Shown here piece by piece: positions 18,663-28,272 of a DNA stretch of 56,397 nucleotides. The position numbers and the translations under genes were made by a program. The stretch lies in the NCBI GenBank assembly GCA_020721005.1, contig DYNP01000019.1, positions 1 to 56,397 of the forward strand, read 5' to 3'. Each line of letters starts with the position of its first letter. Position 1 is the first letter of the stretch. The notes under the pieces are model-generated. The model saw only the letters and a list, made by a program, of their open reading frames with translations. It did not search any database and was not told the origin of the DNA. The stretch comes from Thiomargarita sp. (GTDB taxonomy: Bacteria; Pseudomonadota; Gammaproteobacteria; Beggiatoales; Beggiatoaceae).

Positions 18663-19953
18663 AGTAGAAACCGTCAAAATAGCTGTCACTGGGTAAGGTT
18701 TGTCGTCCAATGGGCAACGCATGTCCCCATTGGCCTGGAATATCAACAAGTTGAGTGTCGGGATGCGTGGCTAGAAAATGTTCGATGACATGATGATTCT
18801 CTGCAGAGAATAGGGAGCAGGTGCTGTAAAGCAGTTTGCCGCCGGGACTGAGTAAGGGCCACAGGGCGTCGAGTAAACGGGTTTGTTGTTGGACAAATTG
18901 AGGTAAATCTTGAGGTTGGCGCAAATATTTAATATCTGGATGGCGCCGAATAACTCCACTGGCTGAGCAGGGAACATCCAGTAAGATTCTCGCAAAAAGT
19001 TGTCCATCCCACCAGGTAGTCGGTTGGCTGGCGTCTGCACAAATGAGGGTGGCAGACAATTGAAGACGTTTCAACGTGTTGTGTAATTTTTTGACCCGTT
19101 CAGGTTGCAGGTCAATGGCAACCATTTCTCTGGGGTTATAACGTTCCAACAGGTGGGCAGTTTTGCCACCTGGAGCGGCACAAGCGTCTAAAACTCTGGT
19201 CCCAGAAGGCACGTCTAACAGTGAAGCCGCCAGTTGAGCCCCGGCATCTTGTACCGAAACCCAACCTTGAGTAAAGCCGGGCAAATCTTGCACTTCAACA
19301 GCTTGCTCTAAGACAATTCCCTGATCAGTATGGGGAACAGGGTTGGCTATAAGGCGTTGATCCTGAAGGTGTTGTAGATACTGTTCCCTGGAGATCAAAC
19401 GTGGGTTAACTCGGAGCGTGAAATTGGGATGTTGGTTATTGGCTTGGGCAATCGCTTCCCAGTGCTGCGGCCAATCGGTTTGCAGTTGGGTAAGCAGCCA
19501 CATGGGATGGGCTAAACGGGCGCTGAGATTGGTGTCTAATTGGTTAAGCAGTTCAGTGGGGCGACGTTGAAATTCTCGTAACACCGCGTTGACCAGTCCC
19601 TTGGCCCAAGTTTTTTTCAAATAGTCAACCAGTTTGACTGTAGTGGCTGTGGCAGCGTGGGAGGGAACTCGTAGATACAGGTGCTGATATAGACCGATCA
19701 TGAGCACGATTTGAATGTCTTGATCTTGCTTCCTCAAAGGCTTGGTGAGCAATAGGGAAACCAAGATTTGTAAACGAGGTAAATAGCGTAACACTCCATA
19801 ACATATATCATGTACCAAGGCTCGGTCTCTAGGGTCGGGAAGATTATTATTATTGAGACTGTCAGAGAGAGAGTGTCGATGAATAATGACTTGTATTAAG
19901 ATGTGGGTGGCTAAGCTACGCGCATCTTGAAATTTTGGAGTGCGGGTTTTCAT
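18634..19953 (-). CDS. rsmB: 16S rRNA (cytosine-967-C5)-methyltransferase RsmB
   Basis: SAM-dependent methyltransferase of the NOL1/NOP2/Sun family, modifying C967 of 16S rRNA. Residues 1-140 form the NusB-like RNA-binding domain (ARSLATHILIQVI start). The SAM site is VLDACAAPGGKTAHLLE. The two catalytic-cysteine motifs are LLDVPCSASGVIRRHP and LLYSTCSLFSAEN. The 439 residues are the normal length. It belongs to the def-fmt-rsmB series, 140 bases after fmt, and its end overlaps the DUF4390 start. Confidence 0.96.
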   Translation of the reverse strand: MKTRTPKFQDARSLATHILIQVIIHRHSLSDSLNNNNLPDPRDRALVHDICYGVLRYLPRLQILVSLLLTKPLRKQDQDIQIVLMIGLYQHLYLRVPSHAATATTVKLVDYLKKTWAKGLVNAVLREFQRRPTELLNQLDTNLSARLAHPMWLLTQLQTDWPQHWEAIAQANNQHPNFTLRVNPRLISREQYLQHLQDQRLIANPVPHTDQGIVLEQAVEVQDLPGFTQGWVSVQDAGAQLAASLLDVPSGTRVLDACAAPGGKTAHLLERYNPREMVAIDLQPERVKKLHNTLKRLQLSATLICADASQPTTWWDGQLFARILLDVPCSASGVIRRHPDIKYLRQPQDLPQFVQQQTRLLDALWPLLSPGGKLLYSTCSLFSAENHHVIEHFLATHPDTQLVDIPGQWGHALPIGRQTLPSDSYFDGFYYACLYKTNN

Positions 19954-20093
19954 TTAAATTGTTAAAAGGTAACCTTAGGTGGAATTTTTGGGTGAAAGTT
20001 CAAAATAGGTGGAATCAAATGATTGGGAATATGGCTTTTTATTTCGAATTATTTGCTGTATCATGGGGAGTTGTGGGAAACAGCATGGTTATT

Positions 20094-21017
20094 TCATTGT
20101 TTATATTGAGGATGAGCATTTAGAAAATCTTTAATCGAAATAATTTTCCCCCCGGCTTTTTGGATTTTGAGAATCCGCAAAATGCCTTGACTGGTCCCAA
20201 TGTCCAAACCGCTGGCTTGACAGTGGAGAATTTCACCTATTTGCGGCGTTACAGGGGGAGCAGGCAGGGCTTGGGCTTCCCAAATACGTAAAGTTTGGTC
20301 GAATAAATGGGTTTGGGCTATTGGCCAGGGGTTGAAAGCTCTGATTTTGCGAGCCAAGGATTCTGCAGGCTCTTCCCAATGCAAGTTGGCTTCTTCCTTG
20401 TCCAATTTTTTGGCATAAACAGCGTGGGCTGAATTTTGTGGTTGTTTGGGAAGATGTTCAATATTATCAAGGTGTTCTGCGAGCAATTGTCCACCTAAAA
20501 TTGCCAGTTTGTCGTGAAGAGTTTGACCGGTGTCCTCGGGTAAAATGGGACATTCGGCCATTTTTAAAATGTCGCCGGTGTCCAGTCCTACATCCATTTG
20601 CATGAGAGTAATGCCGGTGGTGGCATCGCCAGCAATCAGGGCTCTTTGAATAGGTGCAGCTCCTCGCCAACGGGGCAGCAAGGACGCGTGCACATTGATA
20701 CAGCCTAAGCGAGGAGTATCGAGAACTGCTTTGGGTAAAAGTAAGCCATAAGCGGCCACAATCATGAGGTCAGCTTGCAGGGCTTGCAGTTGGGCTTGTT
20801 GTTGAGCATCTTTAAGAGTTAGAGGTTGGTAAATTGGAATATGGTTAGCCAAGGCCAGTTGTTTAACGGGACTGGCTTGTAATTTTTGCCCGCGGCCAGC
20901 CTTTCTGTCAGGTTGAGTGTAGACAGCAATAACTGTATGTTTAGATTGGAGTAAAGTTTGTAAACTGGGCACAGCAAATTCAGGAGTCCCAGCGAAAATA
21001 ATGCGTTTTAGAGTCAT
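20094..21017 (-). CDS. fmt: Methionyl-tRNA formyltransferase
   Basis: Transfers a formyl group from 10-formyl-tetrahydrofolate to initiator Met-tRNA. The N-terminal Rossmann-like domain starts [15 protein letters not shown], and the folate-binding/catalytic block is [18 protein letters not shown] with the conserved Asn and His, followed by [14 protein letters not shown]. The C-terminal OB-fold begins about residue 205 ([13 protein letters not shown]). The 307 residues are typical. It overlaps the def stop by 4 bases (ATGA), so the pair is translationally coupled. Confidence 0.97.
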   Translation of the reverse strand: MTLKRIIFAGTPEFAVPSLQTLLQSKHTVIAVYTQPDRKAGRGQKLQASPVKQLALANHIPIYQPLTLKDAQQQAQLQALQADLMIVAAYGLLLPKAVLDTPRLGCINVHASLLPRWRGAAPIQRALIAGDATTGITLMQMDVGLDTGDILKMAECPILPEDTGQTLHDKLAILGGQLLAEHLDNIEHLPKQPQNSAHAVYAKKLDKEEANLHWEEPAESLARKIRAFNPWPIAQTHLFDQTLRIWEAQALPAPPVTPQIGEILHCQASGLDIGTSQGILRILKIQKAGGKIISIKDFLNAHPQYKQ

Positions 21018-21520
21018 TTAATGGCCTTATTAAGGGGTTTTTGAAATTTCTTTTGCAGGCGTTGTCGTTTCAAGGAAGAGAGATGGTCTACAAATAATTT
21101 GCCTTGTAAGTGATCGATTTCGTGTTGAATACAGATTGCCAATAGGCCCTCAGCAGTCAATTCAAATTCCTTGCCCGAATGATCTTGGGCTTGCACGGTG
21201 ATTTGGGCATAGCGTTCAACAGGCTCAAAAACTCCTGGCACTGACAGGCAGCCTTCTTCACTGCAAGTGTTCCCAGTGTAAGCAATCAACTTTGGATTGA
21301 CAAAACATAAGGGTTGATTGTGATTCTCTGTAACGTCAATAACGATAATACGCTGATGAATATTAACTTGAGTGGCAGCCAGTCCAATTCCTGGCGCATC
21401 GTACATTGTTTCAAATAAATCATTGATAATACGCCGAATATTGCTATCTACTTTAGTGACTGTCTTAGCCTGTATACGTAATTTTGGGTCTGGAAAGTGG
21501 AGTATTTCAAGTAGGGCCAT
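21014..21520 (-). CDS. def: Peptide deformylase
   Basis: Metalloenzyme removing the N-formyl group from new proteins. All three motifs are present: GIGLAATQ (residues 44-51), EEGCLSVPG with metal ligand Cys91, and QHEIDHLQG with His133, catalytic Glu134 and His137. The 168 residues match type I deformylase. It is the first gene of the def-fmt-rsmB block. Confidence 0.97.
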   Translation of the reverse strand: MALLEILHFPDPKLRIQAKTVTKVDSNIRRIINDLFETMYDAPGIGLAATQVNIHQRIIVIDVTENHNQPLCFVNPKLIAYTGNTCSEEGCLSVPGVFEPVERYAQITVQAQDHSGKEFELTAEGLLAICIQHEIDHLQGKLFVDHLSSLKRQRLQKKFQKPLNKAIK

Positions 21521-21569
21521 AGCGGTGGTACTCTAAAAGTGAAGGAAACTGTTGTATATTTGTTTGATT

Positions 21570-21598
21570 AGGTTAGAATTAAGTGGTAAAAAAGTCAA
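21570..21598 (-). promoter_or_regulatory. Possible promoter of the def-fmt-rsmB block
   Basis: On the minus strand TTGACT (21593-21598) and TAACCT (21570-21575) are separated by 17 bases and end about 50 bases upstream of the def start. This is a motif match only. Confidence 0.35.
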
Positions 21599-21783
21599 CT
21601 TTTTGACCTATAATACAGCATTTAATTTGGGAAACTTGGAGAAATTTAAAGTGGAGAGTTAGATTTTAACTGATCTAATTCCGTTATTTGAGTAATTAAT
21701 GGAGACAGAGGATTTCGAGGCAGGGAGGATGGGCAGTTATTTTTATACATTCTAAAAAGAAGTGATTTGGGCAATGAGAACTA

Positions 21784-23700
21784 ATGAGGATCGTAAATGT
21801 GATTGACAAAAATAGTTTGTATACGGTAAAGATCGGTGGGGGGATGATGTTATTGCTTTTATTGACTTCCTGCTTAGGGGGAGGAGGAGAGACGGATGAA
21901 GTTTCGGTCTCCACTGCTGATCCTGTAGAGACCCAGATTGAATTAAAATTGCTCAGCTCTGCTCAATTGTTCCCCGGTCCCGAGGTGGTTCGAATAACAA
22001 TACTTGCTTATACTGCAGATACTAATATTCCTTCAGCTTATACCTTGATAGATTTGAACGTGGAGGGCCATGCTCTCATTGAGAATCGTTCTGGACTGGC
22101 TACAAATGGTCAAGGCGTGATCAATTTTGAGTTGCGCGCTTTGTCTGAAGGGAATGTTACAATAACGGCTGCAGTCAAGAGCAGTGAAATTGCGCCTTCT
22201 TCTCAGGCTGGGGTGGGGAATTCTGTTTTATCTCCCACTTATGAGGAGTTAATTCTGTATTTTGGAGCTAAATTGACGGCAATATCTCCTTCAAAAAGGG
22301 TTGCAGAGACTGCACAATTGACAGTGAATCTCACTGATTATTTGTATCAACCGATATCTGAGCACGTGTTGAATTTGCGCTTGATCGGTGGGCAAGATGA
22401 ACAGTTGGGAACAAGCAGTGTGGTTACTGATGCGGTGGGCATGGCTCAAGTTACAGTCACCGATCCTCTAAAAAATGGGGGAAGAGCTATTCTCCAGGTG
22501 ATGGCTGGACAATTGATGGCAGAAACAACAGTGGATTTTTTAGCCAATTTTGATGAAAATCAACAACTTCAAGTGACTGTTCCTCATTACCTGTTGACTT
22601 TGCAGCAACCCCTGACAGTTACTGCTCAATTGACTGATGAGTATGGATTCCCAATACAAAATCAAGCGGTGCATTTTAACCTATTGACTGAGGAAGGTCA
22701 ACCCAGTTCGGCTTATTATCGCCCTACTCAGGGGTTAACTGATGAAACGGGTCGGGTTAAACTGACTGTAATTGCTAATGAGCCTGCTGATTTGGTGCTG
22801 CATGTACAGGCTGGGACTTTGAGCCAAACACTGCCTTTATATGTGGTTCCCCAGTTGGCTTGGTTACCTTATCGTTCCCAGGGAGTAATGGGAGAGAATC
22901 AGATTTTGACAGCTTCATTAACTGGAACTCAGGGACAAGGAATTGCCGGAATACCTCTTAATTTTCAAATAATTGCAGGTCAGGCTCATTTGACTACCCA
23001 ACATGGAGTTACTGATGAGACCGGTCAATTGAGTACTGAAATCAGTTCCTCAGAGATGGGGGTTGTTACGATTGCAGTTCAAACGATTCCCTTGGACAGT
23101 GTGAATGCTGACATTGCGTTTCAGCCGGCCACTGTTGAGTTGCAAGTGGATATTCCCCAACGATTTTTGGCGCTTGGGGAAACTGCTGAGGTTACCATAT
23201 TGGTTTCGGATCCTGATGGGAATTCCTTGGCCAATTTTCCCATAGAGGTTATTTTATCTTCCTCTCATGGAGAAGAATTGCCGATGAGCACCGATGATCA
23301 AGGAAAGGCTTTTTTTCAGATCACGAGGGATCGGGCAGAGACTGTACAAGTACAGGTGCACAGTCAGGAACAAACTGAGGAAATTAAGATTTATTTCGGT
23401 GCTCGTTTGGCATTATTGCCTGTTTACAGTACTTCGGAAAATAAGACTGCGCGTTTAACCGCATTGTTGAAAGATGGCCAAGGGTTGGCAATCGTTGGAG
23501 AATCTGTATTATTTTATTTGCCCAATTCTAATCAACAGGCTTTATCTCCCGGTCAATCTGTGACAGATAAATTGGGTAAATCTGAAGTAGATGTTGTTGA
23601 TTTTTCAGGACTTTTAGAGAGCAGCGTGCAGGTTAATGTTCAAGTGGAAGGTTTGAGTGCGCAAGCCTGGGTCAGTTTTGTCAATACCGTGGAGGAATAG
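21784..23700 (+). CDS. Lipoprotein with repeated bacterial Ig-like (Big_1) domains
   Basis: 638 residues. A hydrophobic segment MMLLLLLTSC gives a lipobox with Cys30, followed by a Gly-rich linker, so the mature protein is probably lipid-anchored in the outer membrane. The rest is beta-rich, built from five or six Ig-like units with recurring endings such as TDETGRVKLTV, GVTDETGQLSTEI and TDDQGKAFFQI. These are typical of the Big_1/invasin-intimin fold. A role in adhesion or as a surface stalk is inferred. The start is ambiguous: ATG 21784 gives the listed frame, but GTG 21799 has GAGGA 8 bases upstream. The next gene follows 68 bases later on the same strand. Confidence 0.8.
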   Translation: MRIVNVIDKNSLYTVKIGGGMMLLLLLTSCLGGGGETDEVSVSTADPVETQIELKLLSSAQLFPGPEVVRITILAYTADTNIPSAYTLIDLNVEGHALIENRSGLATNGQGVINFELRALSEGNVTITAAVKSSEIAPSSQAGVGNSVLSPTYEELILYFGAKLTAISPSKRVAETAQLTVNLTDYLYQPISEHVLNLRLIGGQDEQLGTSSVVTDAVGMAQVTVTDPLKNGGRAILQVMAGQLMAETTVDFLANFDENQQLQVTVPHYLLTLQQPLTVTAQLTDEYGFPIQNQAVHFNLLTEEGQPSSAYYRPTQGLTDETGRVKLTVIANEPADLVLHVQAGTLSQTLPLYVVPQLAWLPYRSQGVMGENQILTASLTGTQGQGIAGIPLNFQIIAGQAHLTTQHGVTDETGQLSTEISSSEMGVVTIAVQTIPLDSVNADIAFQPATVELQVDIPQRFLALGETAEVTILVSDPDGNSLANFPIEVILSSSHGEELPMSTDDQGKAFFQITRDRAETVQVQVHSQEQTEEIKIYFGARLALLPVYSTSENKTARLTALLKDGQGLAIVGESVLFYLPNSNQQALSPGQSVTDKLGKSEVDVVDFSGLLESSVQVNVQVEGLSAQAWVSFVNTVEE

Positions 23701-23768
23701 TATTTGTTGTTGAAAATTTCTCTGCTTTTCTTACAATAGCACATTTATTATTTTAGGAGGTAACGCCA

Positions 23769-25388
23769 ATGTCAGTCTACATTATGAAAATGATCCCTGT
23801 TAAATTGGTTGCAGTTATTACCTGTTTTTTCAGTTCCACAGTCTCGGGTGAAATCAGCACAGATGGCAGTTTGGGGGCGCAGTTGAGTCTATCCGGTCCC
23901 AATTACCAAATAGGAGCAGAGTTGGGGCAGCAGCGAGGAAATAATTTATTTCATAGTTTTCAGAATTTTAGTGTATTTGCCGGGGAAAAGGTCACGTTTT
24001 TGGGACCTTCTGATTTGCACACTGTTATTGCTCGAGTTACGGGGGGCAATCTTTCAGAGTTGAATGGTGAGTTAATTTTGCCGAAGCCAGGCGTTAATTT
24101 TTATTTTGTGAATCCCGCCGGAATTCAGTTGGGACCAAAGGTAAAATTGGATACCCAAGGCAGTTTTCATTTCAGTGATGGGGATTATCTTGGTTTTGCT
24201 GATCAGTCGACTTTTTCTGCTTATCGGGATGAACCAATTTTAACCACAGCTGCACCGGAGCAATTTGGTTTTTTGGCAGCGCGATCAGATTCAGAAATTG
24301 TTTTAAAGGGCAGTCAGTTGGAGGTGCCTGAACAAATTACGATCAGTGCCGCCAATCAATTGAAGATTGAGTATGGTTCTCAACTGGTGGCTTCTGCAGT
24401 TGATATTCGAGCTCAGCTTGCAATTTTGCAACGGGCAAACATAACTGCCAAAGGGAATTCGTCTGGGTTGGGAAAGATTACGATCAAGGTAGGGGAACGG
24501 TTGCAATTGCAAAATCGAACTCGTCTTTCAAGTACATCTTCTGAAGAATATGCCGCCGGGCATATTGTGCTTGAGGCGCCTTGGTTGGAGGTTGATGGTT
24601 CTGGTGATGAACCGGATGAGGGATCTTTAATCAATGCCTATACTCGGAATCAAGGAAATGGTGGGGTGATTGAAGTGAAAAGTGAGCATATAGTGATGCG
24701 GGATGATGCAACTTTTAATGTGGGCAGTTATGACAGTGCTCTTGGAAAAGGCGGGAATATTCGCATTCAAACGGGTTCTTTATTGATGCAAGATCAAGCA
24801 CTTATGTGGAGTGGGACTTTTGGTGCTGGGAATGCTGGACAGATTGATATTCAGGCGCAACAGTTGATTTTAGAGGATCAAAGTGCCATTGCCAGCACTA
24901 CTTTTAGTTCTGGATTGGGAGGGAATGTGAAGTTGCAGGTGTTTGGGCAGTTGGAGTTGTTGAATGAAAGCGTGATCATGAGTGGCACGGAGGGTACTGG
25001 AGCTGCCGGGAATGTTTCAATACTGTTGGGTGCAGGTGATTTGGTTAGTTTTTTAGACAATGGGGAGAGTCGGGTTTCGGTTGGCAGTGGGGTTGAGAAT
25101 GCGTTTACGAAAGATGTACGAAGTAAGTTGAATGTGGCTAGACAGCGGGGAGCTTTTGTGCCCAATGAGTTGTTTTCTGGAGGAGGAAGTGCTGGGCAGT
25201 TGCAGTTGTCTACGGATGGGAATTTTGATCTTGGGTCATCTTCGGTGAAGAGTCGTCTCAGTTCTCAGCCTTCAGATTGCGCGTTAGGTGGTTTATTGGA
25301 AATAGGAAAGAAGGGAACGAAAGAGAAGGGAATGGAAAAGAAGTTGGGATTGGAGGAGGTTTTCCAGGCGAGTTTGCAGTCAGAGTGA
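23769..25388 (+). CDS. Filamentous haemagglutinin N-terminal (TPS) domain secreted protein
   Basis: 539 residues with AGGAGG just upstream of the ATG. A signal peptide (about 1-27, ending STVSG) is followed by a two-partner-secretion domain: NLFHSFQNFSVFAGE, then FVNPAGIQLGP holding the conserved NPxG at residues 115-118. The rest is a beta-helix with recurring GGNIRIQTGSL, AGQIDIQAQQL and GGNVKLQVFGQL units. The C-terminal SQPSDCALGG is a motif common at the end of such exoproteins in cyanobacteria and sulfur bacteria. It should be exported through a TpsB outer-membrane pore, but no such gene is in the window. At 539 residues it is short for a haemagglutinin. It ends 6 bases from the convergent glycosyltransferase. 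Confidence 0.88.
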   Translation: MSVYIMKMIPVKLVAVITCFFSSTVSGEISTDGSLGAQLSLSGPNYQIGAELGQQRGNNLFHSFQNFSVFAGEKVTFLGPSDLHTVIARVTGGNLSELNGELILPKPGVNFYFVNPAGIQLGPKVKLDTQGSFHFSDGDYLGFADQSTFSAYRDEPILTTAAPEQFGFLAARSDSEIVLKGSQLEVPEQITISAANQLKIEYGSQLVASAVDIRAQLAILQRANITAKGNSSGLGKITIKVGERLQLQNRTRLSSTSSEEYAAGHIVLEAPWLEVDGSGDEPDEGSLINAYTRNQGNGGVIEVKSEHIVMRDDATFNVGSYDSALGKGGNIRIQTGSLLMQDQALMWSGTFGAGNAGQIDIQAQQLILEDQSAIASTTFSSGLGGNVKLQVFGQLELLNESVIMSGTEGTGAAGNVSILLGAGDLVSFLDNGESRVSVGSGVENAFTKDVRSKLNVARQRGAFVPNELFSGGGSAGQLQLSTDGNFDLGSSSVKSRLSSQPSDCALGGLLEIGKKGTKEKGMEKKLGLEEVFQASLQSE

Positions 25389-25394
25389 GGAGAG

Positions 25395-26489
25395 TTAATT
25401 TCGGTCTCTGGCTGGTAAGTGACGGTCTTGTTCGAGGAGTTGGTGTTGGAATTGTAGGTACCAGGGACGCAGAGTTTCTGGCGTTTTGTTGAAAATGTGG
25501 GGAAAGTGGCGCAAAATGAAGAGGATGCCGCGGGTGGAAGGTAGGGACCAGCGGCGGTCTAGCAGGTCTTTGAGGGTTTGGGTCAGCAGTCTTTTCCAGA
25601 GTAGTTTGCGGAATAGGTGTTGAAAACGGGGGGGATCTGGACTGTGAAGACGGTGTAATACGGCTTGATTGAGTCCCCAGAGAACGGTGGCAGTGAATCG
25701 GGAGAGTCGGGCAGTCCCTGCTTGAATGTGACAGACTTGGGCTTGAGGAAACTGGACAAGGAGACCGAGTTGGGAGGCACGGTAGCAAAGGTCATTGTCT
25801 TCGTTGACTGCATAGCGAATGAAAAGGTCTTCAAATTGAAGATGTTGGAAGATTTTGCGTCGAAAAGTCATTCTGGCGCCGTGGAATAGGGGGACTGGGT
25901 GAATGCCTTTTTCACGTAGATGAGGGGGAAAAGGGTGGCGAGGGAATTCAAAGTGGTAGGGGATGAAGATGGCATGGTCTCCAATCCAACGTTTGGCATA
26001 GGAACGGGCTCGAGTGTGGAGGGTTTTCCAGTGGGACTGCCAATTTTTGGATGGTTTGGGGGGAGTTGGTGAGTGAGGGGAGTTTGGAGTAGACAGTGGA
26101 GGGGGAAGGGGAACGAGTCCTGGCATGATGCCAATGAATTGTTGTTGGGTGTCGAGTTCGTAGATTGCCATGATTTGTTGGGCACAGTCGGGATATAGGA
26201 AGGTGTCGTCGTCGATGAGAAAGAGAATGTCGGCAGTGGCTTTGGCAATGCCTTGGTTGCGTTGGGTGGCAGAGGAAAGTTGTTGGGCTGGGTGGTGTTG
26301 CCAGTTGATGTGGGGGTTGAGTTGGGTGCAGGTGTGAATAAGGTTCGGGTGCAGTTGTTGCCAGTTTGGACTGGCGTCTATGATGATGACTTCTTTGGGA
26401 GGTTGAGTTTGTTGGGCCAGCAGTCGTAAGCACTGGAGTAGGATCGGTTCTCGGTTATAGGTGGGAATGACTGCTGACCAGGTTAACAT
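25395..26489 (-). CDS. Family 2 glycosyltransferase
   Basis: 364 residues with a GT-A fold. SAVIPTYNREPILLQCLRLL opens the nucleotide-binding domain, LFLIDDDTFLYPDC is the DxD metal site near residues 91-95, and the acceptor-side NEDNDLCYRASQLG lies near 250. A Pro/Ser-rich insert (about 133-150, with PLPPPLSTPNSP) interrupts the catalytic domain and may be a linker. It has no membrane segment. The substrate is unknown; surface glycan synthesis is inferred from family and from the surface-protein genes opposite. It lies 29 bases after nadA on the same strand. Confidence 0.85.
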   Translation of the reverse strand: MLTWSAVIPTYNREPILLQCLRLLAQQTQPPKEVIIIDASPNWQQLHPNLIHTCTQLNPHINWQHHPAQQLSSATQRNQGIAKATADILFLIDDDTFLYPDCAQQIMAIYELDTQQQFIGIMPGLVPLPPPLSTPNSPHSPTPPKPSKNWQSHWKTLHTRARSYAKRWIGDHAIFIPYHFEFPRHPFPPHLREKGIHPVPLFHGARMTFRRKIFQHLQFEDLFIRYAVNEDNDLCYRASQLGLLVQFPQAQVCHIQAGTARLSRFTATVLWGLNQAVLHRLHSPDPPRFQHLFRKLLWKRLLTQTLKDLLDRRWSLPSTRGILFILRHFPHIFNKTPETLRPWYLQFQHQLLEQDRHLPARDRN

Positions 26490-26518
26490 GGAGAGTTTTC
26501 TTTTTAGGAGTAGTAGGG

Positions 26519-27604
26519 TTAGAGGGCGAGCATGCGTTGTAAGGCAAGACGAGCCAGGGCTGCAATTTCTGAGGGGACTGAAATGGGATTGACAATGGTG
26601 CCTTGTTGTAAGTTTTCTAAGACCCAGAGTAGGTGGGGCAGGTCAATCCGATACATGGTGGAGCATTGGCAGTGGGTGGAGGACATGAATTCAGCTTTTT
26701 TTCCAGTCGCTTGAGCTTGACGAGCGAGGCGGTTGACCAGGTGCCATTCGGTGCCAACTAGCCAGTGGGTGCCAGGGGGAGATGACATGACGGTTTCGAT
26801 GATTTTTTCGGTGGAACCTATAACGTCTGCTTGTTGACAAACTTCAAGGCAACATTCGGGATGGGCAACGACTTTGCCGGTGGGATGGCGTTGTCGAAAG
26901 TGTTCAATGTCAGTGGGTTGAAAGAGTTGGTGGACTGAGCAATAACCGTCCCAGAGAATGAGTTTGGCGGCCTGGAGTTGGGGAAGGGTTAGACCTCCTT
27001 GAGGTTGATCAAAGTCCCAGATGACCATTTCGTTGAGGGGAATGCCCATGCGGTATCCAGTGTTTCTGCCCAGGTGTTGGTCGGGGAAGAATAGGACTTT
27101 TTGGCGTTGTTGGAGACTCCAGGTTAATACGGCTTGGGCATTGGATGAGGTGCAGACGGTACCGCCATGTTTTCCACAGAAGGCTTTTAGATCGGCTGCG
27201 GAATTGATGTAGGTAATCGGTAAAACGGGATCTGGTCCCAACAGTTTGGAGAGTTGGTCCCAGGCGTCTTCGACCTTGGCGAGGTTGGCCATGTCAGCCA
27301 TGGAGCAGCCGGCGGCTAGATCGGGTAAAATGGCGGTTTGTTGGGGAGAAGAAAGGATGTCGGCGACTTCGGCCATGAAATGTACGCCACAGAATACGAT
27401 GTAGCGGGCTCCAGATTGGGCTGCCAACCGGGAGAGTTTGAGGGAGTCTCCAACATGGTCAGCGTATTGAATGACTTCATCTCGTTGGTAATGGTGCCCT
27501 AGAATGATGAGATGGTTTCCCAGTTGTTGTTTGGCGTTTTGTAAACGAGAATGACATTGTTCAGGGGTAAGAGACAGGTAGTTGTGGATGGGAAGCGGGG
27601 TCAT
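26519..27604 (-). CDS. nadA: Quinolinate synthase A
   Basis: 4Fe-4S enzyme condensing iminoaspartate with dihydroxyacetone phosphate to give quinolinate for NAD synthesis. The three cluster-ligand regions are visible: YIVFCGVHFMAE, AHPECCLEVCQQADVIGST, and STHCQCSTMYRI. The substrate-site ILGHHYQRDEVIQYAD is near residue 33. The 361 residues fit the proteobacterial long form. nadB is not in the window. Confidence 0.96.
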   Translation of the reverse strand: MTPLPIHNYLSLTPEQCHSRLQNAKQQLGNHLIILGHHYQRDEVIQYADHVGDSLKLSRLAAQSGARYIVFCGVHFMAEVADILSSPQQTAILPDLAAGCSMADMANLAKVEDAWDQLSKLLGPDPVLPITYINSAADLKAFCGKHGGTVCTSSNAQAVLTWSLQQRQKVLFFPDQHLGRNTGYRMGIPLNEMVIWDFDQPQGGLTLPQLQAAKLILWDGYCSVHQLFQPTDIEHFRQRHPTGKVVAHPECCLEVCQQADVIGSTEKIIETVMSSPPGTHWLVGTEWHLVNRLARQAQATGKKAEFMSSTHCQCSTMYRIDLPHLLWVLENLQQGTIVNPISVPSEIAALARLALQRMLAL

Positions 27605-27660
27605 CTGGGAATGTCCTGTGGCGTTTAATTGGTTAGGTGGTTATTGGTTTGAATGGGCTG

Positions 27661-28260
27661 TCAGTTGGAGGTTTGAGGGGTGACAATGAATTCTCCATAG
27701 TCATCTCCCAGTTCCAGGCCTTTGGTTTGTTGGCATTGGAAGGTGTTTATTCCATGGGGATATTCTTGTCCGTAAATGAGGTCCATGAAAGCGCCGCAAA
27801 TGCCTTGGATCATGTAGGCGCAGGGGCGAGTGGTTCGTCCGTAGCGAACTACGTCACTTTCATAATAGTTGTCTGCATGGAGAATGAGTTTTTGGGCAGG
27901 TTGCAGTTCAATAATGTTGGATTTGGCCCAGCCCCAGGCAGTCAGTACTGCAAAAATGGCATGTATGGTGTCTTCTGGAGTTTGGATCATGGGGGCAATT
28001 ATTTTTTTCCATTCTGGGGAATGGATAATGCCATAGCCGGTGTGATAGCCGCATTCGTGAGCAGCATTGATGAGAAGGGCTTCTGCGGCGCCGATCAGAT
28101 CTTCGGGAACATAGTTGATGATGCGTCGCGCAAAGCCATTCCAAAAGTCGATGGGCAGTTGTTGAATGTAGACGTTAAAGGCTGGAATAACGCCTTGTTG
28201 GTTGCCTTGGACGTGGATTTTGGCCATTTCTTGAATGATATGGGCTTTGTTAATTGCCAT
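27661..28260 (-). CDS. V4R-like (4-vinyl reductase / small-molecule-binding) domain protein
   Basis: 199 residues, cytoplasmic. The C-terminal half (about 95-195) resembles the V4R domain: LTAWGWAKSNIIEL, LHADNYYESDVVRYG, CAYMIQGICGAFMDLIYGQ, and FQCQQTKGLELGDDYGEFIV, with cysteines in the places where many V4R proteins bind metal. V4R domains bind small hydrophobic molecules in regulators and in bacteriochlorophyll synthesis proteins. It is the last gene of a three-gene minus-strand cassette, 12 bases after its neighbour. The function is unknown and the family call is from recalled pattern only. Confidence 0.6.
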   Translation of the reverse strand: MAINKAHIIQEMAKIHVQGNQQGVIPAFNVYIQQLPIDFWNGFARRIINYVPEDLIGAAEALLINAAHECGYHTGYGIIHSPEWKKIIAPMIQTPEDTIHAIFAVLTAWGWAKSNIIELQPAQKLILHADNYYESDVVRYGRTTRPCAYMIQGICGAFMDLIYGQEYPHGINTFQCQQTKGLELGDDYGEFIVTPQTSN

Positions 28261-28272
28261 GGTTTACACCTG

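Noticed and set aside
25258-26433. Pro/Ser-rich minus-strand frames over the glycosyltransferase and haemagglutinin end
   Set aside because: Low-complexity translations of out-of-frame sequence; the glycosyltransferase frame explains the region.
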